Positions 26,901-46,652 of a stretch of DNA of 64,000 nucleotides are shown here, one piece after another. The notes beneath the pieces are model-generated. The model saw only the letters and a program-made list of their open reading frames with translations, was not told where the DNA came from and searched no databases. The position numbers and the translations under genes were made by a program. Source of the stretch: Amphirosellinia nigrospora (taxonomy: Eukaryota; Ascomycota; Sordariomycetes; Xylariales; Xylariaceae); contig SCHM01000002.1 in the NCBI GenBank assembly GCA_004123355.1, positions 5,925,569 through 5,989,568 on the forward strand, given 5' to 3'. Numbering within the stretch: position 1 is the stretch's first letter; every line of letters starts with the position of its first letter.

Positions 26901-28459
26901 TTCACAAGCACTCCCATCTTAGTAAGCTACCAATAGCCGTTTGTCACCCTGCTCTCAAGCAGATAACCCGAGCTACAACGGGTAAAGCTGTTATTCTATT
27001 ATTATAATAGCTGTCAAATTAACTATCAAAATTACAGAACTGCCCAGTGTTATCGAGAACCTAAATCGCGCGATTTGACAACAAGGAATATTTTGTCCCT
27101 TGTTCATAATCCCAATGTGCTTACCCGAACACAGCTGAATAACCAGCCAGCCAGCTACCTGGATATGGCAACCCGGGAGTGCGCATATGTCAGCAACCGT
27201 TGACAAAGTCAGGCATATATCTATCTATATGCGACCCTTGATGTCATCATGTATTCAATCCTAAGAAATAACGAGTTGGGGGTTGGCTGTTGTAGACCGA
27301 GAGAGTGTCTCGCACGATTATGAGACAACTTCTAATGTTCTAGAAACGTTCCACGGCTGGGCACTCGTGAAAGTGAACGAACTACTCGCTCTAGATCCTC
27401 CGCGGATCCTACCTTGGGGTCCTGCACAATTACTTACATACATACCTCCCTAGACCTAGAAAGAATGTTAGCGTGTGTGCAACCCGCCCACAAATGATCA
27501 TGATCATCTTCGCCGTGATTGGCGACGCATCACTTCCCTCGTGCAGGTTTCCCGTATCCCGACATGTAAGATATCGATCACAGGGAAGACCGAACCCCGC
27601 ACCAGGTCACCTAGTTCGGCATTTCAGGACTCTATATCATCACCACTACTGTTGCTTATACACTTTGAGAAAGCCCCCAGCCAGCCGGGCGTCTACTTGT
27701 ACCCGGCATCCGTTAACCGCCAAGGTTGGTATAGTGAGGTTGAATCATTGACGTCGGCCTTGGGTCGAATGAATGGCCATCAAGGTCTCTCGCGTTAGAT
27801 CAAACCTACACCAAGTTTAATGATGAGGTACATGGCGACCTATCAGCTGGCGTTATCTATTCACCGCGAAACAACATCCTTGCCTTGCTTTCACTCACGT
27901 TATCACTTTGAGTATTCGATAGATGATGCTGGGTAGGTTCGGCGCACCGTCTAATTACAAGGCAAAATACTGCGCTAACTTTAACTGCCTGTAGTGTGTA
28001 TTTTAGCAACTTCTCGTGAGAAGCATTGGTGACATTTCGTATCAGAATAATGTGCTGACATATTGTTTCCTGCCCATACCCCGAAGCTCTAAAACGTTAC
28101 CTACGCGCAGGTACTTTTGAGGAGCCACTAGCTGACTGGGTATGGAGTGAAGTAAGGAGGGCGACTTATATCAGTCAAGTTAAAGTACTACTTATGCGAC
28201 CAATTTTAAGCCAGGCAGGTCAAATACCGTGCCTACATGAGATCTTACAAAGGCCATGGGTCTTGATTTATCATGAACTCTAATAGCCGTCTATGGCCTT
28301 TATAAGTATATACAAAGATGGATCAATAGACGAACCCCACGCGAATACGCAAAGAGATACAATAGTCGCCATGTTCAAAGTCTCGATCAAATAATTACCT
28401 GAAACGCCTTACCCGGGGAACTGTAAAATAAACCCCCCCCCAAAACCAAAGGTATCACC

Positions 28460-37813
<9,354 letters not shown>

Positions 37814-39360
37814 TCACCACCAGCTCCTCTTGGGGACCTTCTTGTCGTCGGCCTTGCTCATCTGTAGGCGCCGTAGTTTCTCACGGTTACCGGGGTCCAA
37901 TAAACCTACATGGCCGTCGTCGTGGAACCAGTGGTACTCCCTGTCCCGGCCCTGCGGTGTTTCACCCTGCATCTTGATGCGCTGTAGGTTCCGTAGCTTC
38001 CCTAGGCCGTATCTGCACACTATGAGGGACATTATGATGGAGATGGCGGTGACTGCACCGAATCCCCAGTTTGTTTCCTCGATGAAGTTTTCCAAGTTGG
38101 CACCGTATAGACCGGCTATGAAAGTGCCCATGGCTAAACCTAGGGTCCCAACACTAAATTTGAGGTCAAGCAGCATCAAGGAGTTGCGATTGGCGTCTAG
38201 AATGGCGCGAATACTAAGTAAGAGACACGAGTTAGTGGAATCGTCGATAGATGGGTCGGTAAACCTCTCACATTTCCTCGGTATTGCGGATAGAGGACAC
38301 CAAGTTCTGCGCTTCCTGCACGATTTCGTCACATAGTTTATAGTAGGATTCCAACAACATCTCTACTTCAGTGTGGTCATCAAGGTTTCGGCGAATATCG
38401 CGGGTTTTCTCGGTTAGATACATGGCTACTAGGTCATCATCGGCTTCGAGAAGTTCGTCGATAGCATCGCGGACGAGTTTTGCCCTCTGTTCGAAAGTGC
38501 TGACCCGCTTCGAAAGGATGAGGAGAACACGTAGTTTATGGCGATCAATATCATCCTCTAGCTCGCGAGGATGGATAACGGGGTCTCGCCACTGCTTCGA
38601 AGTCGGCTTCTAACTCCTGTGTCACGGACTGTAGCACAGCTTCGAGGGCACGAAACTCGTAAGGAAGGCCGCCGTTTGTGGCCGGTGCTTTTTGTTGGAG
38701 CTTCCCTTGTAGATCATACATGAAAGCGGATTGCGGATGGGATGCTTTTGTGCCGTATACGTCGAACAGAAGTACTCGATTATGCTTTATAAGAACCTTA
38801 AGATGTAGTAGGTTGAGTAGTATCGACGTAGGGCGGACAAGGATGTGTGGCAGGTTGGATGAGTCGATCTTGCGCAAATCACGGGGCAAAAGGCCAAACT
38901 ACGCAGCGTTAGCTAGGCTGTCTGGCAAACGAGCACACGGCGGGATTGGCGAATACCCTCGCTATCAGCTCACTCTTCTTGAACTCGCTGTCCACCAGTA
39001 TGACATTTCCGTTTTCGTCGACTTCGGTGCAGCGGAGCCTGGGCTCAGAGGCGGCCTTCTTGCTAAGTTGACGGCGAGTGCTGAACATGGAATTCGTGCT
39101 ACCGTCGCCATCGACTTCGGGGAGGTCGTCAGGTTCCAGAGGTCGACCGGGCCTGCGGGTGCCGACGCCCCAAAGCCACTCTTTCCAAGCCGGCCGGCAG
39201 GTGTGGGCTGGCGATCAGAGGGGTTGTGAAGGCGGCGCAGGGCCAGATTTGGATAAGGCGAGCGCCTGGTCCGGACGGCTTGAGGACCCCGCGCGGGAAT
39301 GAGTGATTGCAAGTCTAATATACCAGCCTCTAGGGGGCTGGCGGGCATCGGACGGCGCAT
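37814..39360 (-). CDS. MRS2/LPE10-type CorA magnesium channel of the mitochondrial inner membrane
   Basis: The family brings Mg2+ into the mitochondrial matrix. The N-terminus is Arg/Pro-rich (a possible presequence). The soluble domain contains LRCTEVDENGNV, LPRDLRKIDSSNLPHILVRP and NRVLLFDVYGT, then a long helix with HKLRVLLILSKRV and LLEADDDLVAMYLTEKTRDI. The C-terminus has two membrane helices around LGLAMGTFIAGLYGANLENF and AVTAISIIMSLIVCRYGLGK, then a basic tail. Introns are near 38213-38273 (GTGAGA donor) and about 38900-38955 (GTATTC donor, CTAAC branch). Frame breaks occur near 39190 and near 38585-38592 (one base too many before DPVIHPRELEDDID). The usual Gly-Met-Asn signature after helix 1 reads Gly-Ala-Asn. 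I cannot separate the MRS2 and LPE10 branches by eye. Confidence 0.85.
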
Positions 39361-40093
39361 TGGGATCTGCGGGCAGCTTGTCCTACCGACAGAGGCGAGA
39401 CATGGTGGTTTGGGGAGAAGAAACTGAAGCTTTCTGTTTGTTGCCGAAGGAAGCGCAACAGCCCGACTGAGGGCACCGGTAATCGAAGTGACGCCATCCG
39501 GATTTATGGGACAAATAAATATATACGACTGTGCTATGACGATGTTGTGGGCAAGGCTATGTCCATGGCTTCTCCAGTGACGTTCGCATCTCTGAAGCTA
39601 GAGGTAGATTGTCAACAAGCCTAGCACCAAGTTGATAACGCGGGCGCAGAGAAGTTTAAAAAAAAAAAAGCTTGATGATGTATATAGTCTATCTAGTACC
39701 TATCATGAGAACATCCTGGCAGCTGGACAAACAGCTGAACATGCTGATAAGGGCACCTGACAGTTGCCAGGGGGTTGCTTGTACACTTATTTTAGCGTGC
39801 AGGTGGACGGTACCGTGGGGCAGGGTACCTATATGTAAGTGAATTGACAGTGGGGCGCGACATCTCAATTGGAATCGAGTGTACTTCCAATATACTCCTA
39901 ATTCGACTTCTTCCTTTACGCATCTCGATTTCACAACTTTTGGCTCTTCCAAAAGGCCTCGGTGTGTTAATTATGCGGCATTCTCCATTTGGTTTGGTTC
40001 CAAACTCAACCCCAATCGCAACCTCAATCATATAAATTCCACTTGTTACTAAGATACGGTTGAACCAAGAACAGATGTGAATGTCATCCGGAG

Positions 40094-41177
40094 ATGGAAC
40101 TGACGCCAATCAGGGTGCGCGGCAAACGGCGCGCCAGGGGAGAAAAACTCGTCGTCGCCCGCTCACCAAAGCGCCTTAAAAAAGACCGGAGCCGGAAGAG
40201 GCAAGTCAAGGATGGTCGTCCCAAAGCTTCAGAGATCGAGAAGTCCCTGCCCCTTGAAATACTTGAGCATATTTTTTGGCTGAGCGAGAATGTCAACTTC
40301 CCGCGCGCTGGCCCTCGCCTCGGACGCCTACTTTCTGGGCCCTCCACGCTGCGTGGGACCTTTCTCTCCGCATTTGGACCAACGTGGGACGTGTGGTTCG
40401 GGTGTGTGAATGGCGCGGGCATAGACTTTCCGCAATTCATAGTTACGCGGGATGGGAGACAGACACTGATCGGTTTGGTGGGAACCCTAGCTTTCAAGTT
40501 GGTTCCCTACATTGTTGACTCCTAATACGAGTAGCTAACGCGCTCCAGACTGATCTGCTGGCCTGTTCATGGACGACGATTGATCTGATTCTCGATTGTC
40601 GGGATATCTGGGTTCGGCGCCACGCCCGGAATCTACCATTCCAACATTTCCCACTATGGGGTAGTCCGATTGAGGCCAGCTCTTATACGGGTGGAATTAG
40701 TGACATCACAGAAGCCAGACACTATTTTTACCGTGATTACAATGCCTTTAGAAATATTGAGCTTCCGACTGAAAATACTTACACCACTTTGGGAACCGAA
40801 CATCCCAATCATAATACTTGGATCGAGGTCCATAGATACACTGAAATACCGATGGCCTTATAACCGGCCCATGGGATGAAGGCTCGCTCCAGAAGTTTTT
40901 CTGGCTTGTACAGGGCGGCGCTCGACTTTCTTCGGGCCAGACTTGGGAAATTACCCGTGAAGGATTCAGCAACGCTCTCGCAGACCCACGTGCTCCCAAT
41001 CTTACTGCGATACGACTTCTGAGAGTTTTAGGTTCATTCCTAAAGTGGCCAATCTCTGTCACATCACCAGAATGGGGCAGGCTCGATACTATTTTCCCCA
41101 TTTCGGAAAGGCGTAGTGATGAAAGACTGCGTGCGACGTATGCCTACATTGAAGCGGCCATCTTGGATTACCATTGA
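40094..41177 (+). CDS. F-box-like protein of a fungal-expanded family
   Basis: A basic N-terminus (KRRARGEKLVVARSPKRLKK) precedes an F-box-like motif, LPLEILEHIFWLSENVNF. The body has WETDTDRFGGNPSFQ, LLACSWTTIDLILDCRDIWV, FYRDYNAFRNIE, WIEVHRYTEIPMAL and QTWEITREGFSNAL, and the stop is at 41175-41177. I recall this architecture from many Pezizomycotina F-box proteins, which usually serve as variable substrate receptors of SCF ubiquitin ligases. One intron, 40498-40548 (CTAATAC and GCTAAC branch-like words, acceptor CCAG), is in phase. Frame breaks lie near 40430 and at about 40858-40862 (one base missing before ITGPWDEGSL). The gene lies between the MRS2-like gene (-) and the HET gene (-). 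Confidence 0.7.
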
Positions 41178-41290
41178 GTAGACCCTTCGACAACATTTGT
41201 ACTGCTCTTGGGATTAGGCCTCTACAATAATTAGAATGAGTATTAAGGTGGCAATTATTGCAGATCTTAAATAGAGGTTTGTTTTTGGTA

Positions 41291-44010
41291 TCAGGCTAAT
41301 ACCACGGTCCTCCATTGTGGTTGAAGTTTCACCCATTCGTCGGGAAACACTACTCCTACGGCGAGACGGTTACAGACACCATCTTTCTCTTCCATTATCA
41401 TCACGAGAAGGCACAGTTCATTCAGGTGACGCGGGTCCAGCCTTGATAGCTCTCCTTTATCCCATTGCATCCATCTTTTCCCAGAACAGACACCAAGGAG
41501 TGCGACAAGACATTCTCTCCCCTTTTGGAACATATCAAAGGTCATTTGCGGCGCCATGGTCATAGTTATACCGACAGGGACATCGCCTTGGCTTTCAATG
41601 ATACAGCCACTGAGATGTCGTCGAGGAGGTATTTTGAACCACATATGCCCAAACGGCGTGACCTTTAAATACGCACAGGAAGTATTGAAGACAATTACTG
41701 TTTGGTTTCTCCTTTGCGAGCGAGGTGGCCTCGCTGGATAGATTTTCTAATTGTCGCCGAGTTTCAGGATCATTGATAGTCGTAGGCGGCCACCATCTAG
41801 TATCGGTATGCTCCTCTAAGTTCCGTAAAGCTGCGAGGGCTGTCTTATCCTCTGAAAGGTCATGGAGTCGGTTCGATATAGGAATGTCCGCGGTCGAAGG
41901 AGGCCAGGGGTGAGTAATATCACCACCTTGTGCTTTATTATGTGCCCAGTCCCAAGCTTCTTGTACAAGCTCGTCTAGCCTAACGACTTCTACCGTCATG
42001 GGATCATCTGTAATCGACGATGGCCACCACGAAGCTGTCGTCTCTTTGATTACCGTGAGTGCGACCCGTTTTTGCTCCACGAGGTAATCTTCTAGAGACT
42101 GATGCCGTTCCCTAATAGGTCTTATCCCTTCTTTGAGATCGGAGATATAGAAGTTCACAAAACTTGCTTTCACTTCTGTCACCATGGCGGCGAGATATGT
42201 ATCGTGTGCGATTGTCCAGTCTGTATCCCAGGTTGCCCTGCTGTCCCAAGATGCCCAGCTCCAGCTTGGAACATTACCAACAAACCGTCTTGTCCCCATG
42301 AAGCCAGGTTGGGGGATCCAGCGCAAAGATTGTGTGAAAAATTCCTCGGGATGACCCAGTAACATTGGTCGTTTAAGCTTGGTTTCTAATACATTGACTA
42401 TACCCGCGAATGCGCGCAAGACATCGTCGGGGAATGTGAGCTTTCTAGGACTGAAGAAGTTTATGACCTTCGAATAAGTAGCAAACGAGTCCAGACCAAA
42501 ATCCCAGGGGCGGGCGAGGAAACTCTCCATATCCCAGATTGCTGTCTTACTCCATACTGATTCGTCTTCACCCTCTGGCATTTCTTGCCATCTCTCCTGA
42601 GGACAATCGCCGTAGACGTGACCCGCATCGAAGTAGATCCTACGCTTTGACAACACACTCTCCTGAAAGGTCCAGGCTCTGTTATTCCACACTGATTCTG
42701 AAATGGCCAACTCAATGAGTGGGAGTCGAGCCTCGCCTATAGGGTTACGCATCATAGCCAATAAATCCCACTATAATAGTTGGAGTCAGTCGTCACGATT
42801 TCGAGTGTGATCTATATCAAAATGAAAGGATATGTGGGGGATATTTTTAATATTAGACTGGGCAGAAAATGATATTGAGCATCACTTACACCCCAATTTC
42901 GGAAACTCTGTTGACGCGGCCGGGAGGGGAGGCCTACGAGACCAGGGGTAGGGCCATCCCCAAGAGCGACAACTGTCAGAAACGCACGATCATATATCAC
43001 GCCCATAGCATCGATCTGCTCAGCCTTCAGTTTCAGGTCGTCTTGCACGATGCAGAAGCGGTCCACCCAGAGATATCGCTGCCCAATATCGACACACAAG
43101 TTGATAGCATCAGCAACCACTTCCGGTAGGATCGAGTCTCTCAGGCTGCCGGGTTCCCCTAGATCCTTGATGTTTTCGGAATAAAGTTGTAGACCCTGCT
43201 TTTCCGGCGAAGCCGACGCAGCGCTCCAGACATAACTCAGGGCGGTGTACTCGACCTGCGATTCCCGTGGCAGCAGCACCACTAGGCGCTCGCGGACGTC
43301 GATTAGCCGAAACTCTCGAGGCAGGGTGACGGAGGGCGGCGTCCACGAAGCGCGGCACTTCTCCCGTGCTCGTGAGCGCAGCGATGAAGCCATCTCGTGA
43401 TCTGACGAGTATCCATAACCCTCCTATCCCACGGGTGGACCCGTGAAAGATCGTAGCACCACTTCTCGTACCGGAGAATGAACTCGAGGATCCCGGGCTG
43501 ATACGACCACTCGTCTCCGCCCGTCGGCGCCGTCGCGATGCAGATGGCGAGCACGCACTTCTGCAACCAGGGCACCATGCCCTTCTCCACAGCCGTCTGC
43601 TCGTCACGGACATTCCACTGATGCCCACTCGGGTCAAGAATAAAGGGTCGCCAGACGGCGATCTTCGTCTCCTTCCCGTCTCCGTTCTCCCGTCTCGCCC
43701 TCTGGAGAGCGTCCCTGAGCGTCGAGCACATGATGCAGTCCCCGCCGCGGGCCGCGAAGTGCTCGTCCGAAAAGAAGGCGAGGTCTCTGAGCTCGCCGTA
43801 ATCGCCCTTTCGCGCCGGCGGCCAGTTCGGGTTGTGCTTATAACTGAACATCACGGGGTTCAGCGGCGCGTGGCTCGATGCCAGCTCTCGGCAGTAGTTG
43901 ACGTGCAGCAGGTCGTCCCAGTCTTGGCAGTCATCGCATAGTCTGGGGTTGACGCGGGGCTGCTGGCCTGCCTCCTTGGCTGAGCAGATTGTGCATTGTC
44001 TTGTTTTCAT
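41291..44010 (-). CDS. heterokaryon-incompatibility (HET) domain protein
   Basis: HET proteins mediate non-self recognition and programmed cell death after hyphal fusion. The N-terminal region is Cys-containing (CTICSAKEAG, LCDDCQDW, CIMCSTLRDAL). Then come FRLIDVRERLVVLLP and the three HET blocks: EYTALSYVWSAAS, RYLWVDRFCIVQDD and NNRAWTFQESVLSKRRIYF. An intron at 42771-42889 (GTAAGT donor, TATAG acceptor) separates blocks two and three in phase. The C-terminal half contains DVLRAFAGIVNVLE and PSWSWASWDS, usual in the family. Two frame breaks occur. At the CCC run 43363-43365 one more base restores HGEKCRASWTPPS, and near 41645 the last 110 residues continue in another frame. The usual Gly of SYxWG reads Ser and the Leu of WVDxLCI reads Phe, which may reflect divergence or weak decay. 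Confidence 0.82.
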
Positions 44011-46652
44011 GTTCCTCTTGTCCTCGTCAGTCTGGAGACGTGGTTACTGAAATGGGTATAATTCCTTAACTACATAGCTTTTGTTATTTACTGGATAGGG
44101 GACATGTCAAGTATTTACAGGCCGCGATTGGGTTCTGATCTGGGTTGCAGTCAAATCTGTTTTGGTTAGCGTTAAGAGAAGATCGCCGTAAATGGTTTCC
44201 CATTGGGCTCTATACAGATGGAGCTTAACTGGAAGTGGACATCTGCTGCAAGATACTTTCATTGGAAGGTGTTTTGACGTCAGTTGGAGATGTAAATAAC
44301 TGGTAGTTCTTCAAACTAATGCTATTACATTATTTTCAATCCATAAAATAACTAAGTACCTACAATGATAGCACAACGTTGCTTGTATTCGGTAGATATA
44401 TTCAGATACAATCAACTATATCGAAGCCGAGTTGTGAATTTGGCTTTGAGTTTCCTTTGATAAGATTGGCCTTAGTTGTGGTGTTGATGACTGTAATTTG
44501 AATTATATACCTCTTGTTAGACACATAACTTCGGCAATGAGGTATCAAGTCTTCCACACAGCAATGAAATCATATCGTAATTATATAAGAGGCGTCCATA
44601 AAGGTCATGACACCTCTAGAGATCCGCGTCGCCTTGGTTGATAATTTTGTTTATTAATTTTTGCCACGAAGCACGCACAGGCACAGAGACACAGAGACTC
44701 CTATATAAATAGGATCAGATAGCCTCCATGGGGATAGTTTTAGGGCCTCGGCAACAACAAGGGTTTATTGTCCATGTACCGGGCTCATGACAATTTCTGT
44801 CTTCAACTTGAACCACTACGAAGACATTCCCACAAAACTTTGATATATTCTCTACCCCTTTCCAAATTACTTCACTATAGTACGTGTTTCTATATTCTTT
44901 ATATAGTTCTTGGTTTTTACAACTATCTGTAGCTTAACATTCTCGTTTCTGGGAGCTCGCCCAGCTCAGTTCCCGTGACTTTTTGTGTGTAATGTTACTG
45001 CCAAATTCTCACAACTGCCTCGATAACAGGATTATTATGGAGATATACATACACCTTTGTCACCAAGACTGAGCCCAGGATACCTAACTATCGTGTCCTA
45101 GTGTAACCTTTGTACGATACATTTAGGAGTCCATCTTTGCACCGAATCTCCGAGACAATAAAAATAACGGGGCAAGTTATTGCGAAGCACGATCACTGAA
45201 TACGAGGCTGTCAAGATGTAAATGGATGAGAGATCTCCTACTTCAAGCGAGCTAAGAGACTTAGACGTTTCATGGGGCCCTTGTTTTCATCAAAGGTTAT
45301 TGTCATTTGTTCGTATAGGTAACTCCAGGTGCGCCTCGATATCAAAAAGGTTCCACTTTTGTAGTGTTGTGAGCCAGTTGCAATTCTGTTTTCGTAACAA
45401 ATAAATTGCTCTCACTCAATAGGTTGATTCTCCTGCCTAAGATCTGGCCCGGCTGCTTTTCTTACGTCCGTAAGGGATTTGCGAGTAATGAGATAGGCGC
45501 CCGTTGGCCAGAGTGGGCGCTTCATTGGTCAACCAACTCACTTGAACCGAGTTCGGATTCACGATTGTGGCAAAAGGTAGACAGTGCAAAAGGTACATCT
45601 GTGATCGACATCTATCCGCGGCGGGATCATAGCCGAGCTGACACGAGAGAGAGAGAATGTTCTCCACGATTTCACGCCACCGAATTTTCTTCCTCCTTCC
45701 TTGCTTGACTAGCCAGGTGTGCGCGTACCCGTGTGATTCGGTGGAATTTACTCACAACGCGTATCAGCACGTAATACAGAACCGCGCGGGCAATCCCTAG
45801 TGGCTGGGAGTCGGTGCGGCACGGGCCTGAGGCGAGGGATAAGCTAGTCGTGCAAGTCTTGACGGGGGAACAGGGGTTCCTCTCTCCCCTGAGTCATCAT
45901 CAAAGTTGTTTGCGAGTTTACCAGCAGCTGAAACTGCACAACTTGCTCTCTATTCGAGTATGAACTCGCACCATTAAGCGCCTCGTGATGCGTAAATGGC
46001 ACCACCTTCGCAAGCTGGACCGGTCCGAGTATGCCACAGGGGCTGAAGGCTACACCACACAAACACGGATGTTCTGCGTAGACATAGCGTGGCACACGAA
46101 AGTTTTTGGAGCCCTTGCCTCGCCAAGGAATGCCCAAGACAGACAAACATTAGGTTTGGCCAATGAAAGGGGTGTTATGACCATCTAGAGAGTGCTTCAC
46201 AGTATCATGGCGGCGCAGCAAAGCAAGGAATCCAACCAGTCGAATACAACGCATTAAAATATCTAACTGAACATCATAGCTAAATGAGTGCATGTAACTA
46301 CACAAGTGGACCAACCTGGTTCAAAACGTGTAGCCAAAGTTCTAGTTTCCAAACACATGCATGTACGTAATAAGTGTTTCCATGGCTTTGCCGTCTCGAA
46401 GTGTCCAAAAATAAACCAGGTGTATTTGTGTACTGTGTGCCACTCCATCTACGACCTCCGCTGGCGCTTTGGGTTCCGCTCGTAGTGTCTGGTCCAGTCA
46501 GCGACCTGCGTCACATCAAGAGACACCACCTTGGCGATATTGTCGAATATTTCGATGTCTCGATTAGTATTTACATCCAATATTCTTTTGATGATGGATG
46601 CTTTTTCAGACCTAGTATTAGAATTGATTAGCCTTGTGGATAATGCTCCGTG
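44011..46652. other. intergenic, no supported gene
   Basis: The first half (44050-45200) is AT-rich with no readable coding signal. The second half has short open frames on both strands without domains. A purine-rich GAGAGAGAGA patch lies near 45646. I see no mobile-element boundary. Confidence 0.45.

Larger units (their letters stand above)
21012..28459. other. 7.4-kb region without a supported gene
   Basis: This begins with the probable promoter of the cyclin gene, which has GGTGGCGATGG and GTGTGT low-complexity patches near 21400-21480. The rest is anonymous. Open frames such as 24128-24394 (-) and 23991-24419 (+) overlap and cannot both be coding. The minus one has a hydrophobic stretch, but I cannot identify it. 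The area 24420-28300 alternates AT-rich and neutral DNA with a run of nine C's near 28432. No transposon ends or recognisable transposase or reverse-transcriptase motifs were found. Confidence 0.45.

Noticed and set aside
37830-38336. 168-codon plus-strand frame over the membrane region of the MRS2-like gene
   Set aside because: Antisense to a recognised channel domain. Its composition is that of a reversed hydrophobic sequence.
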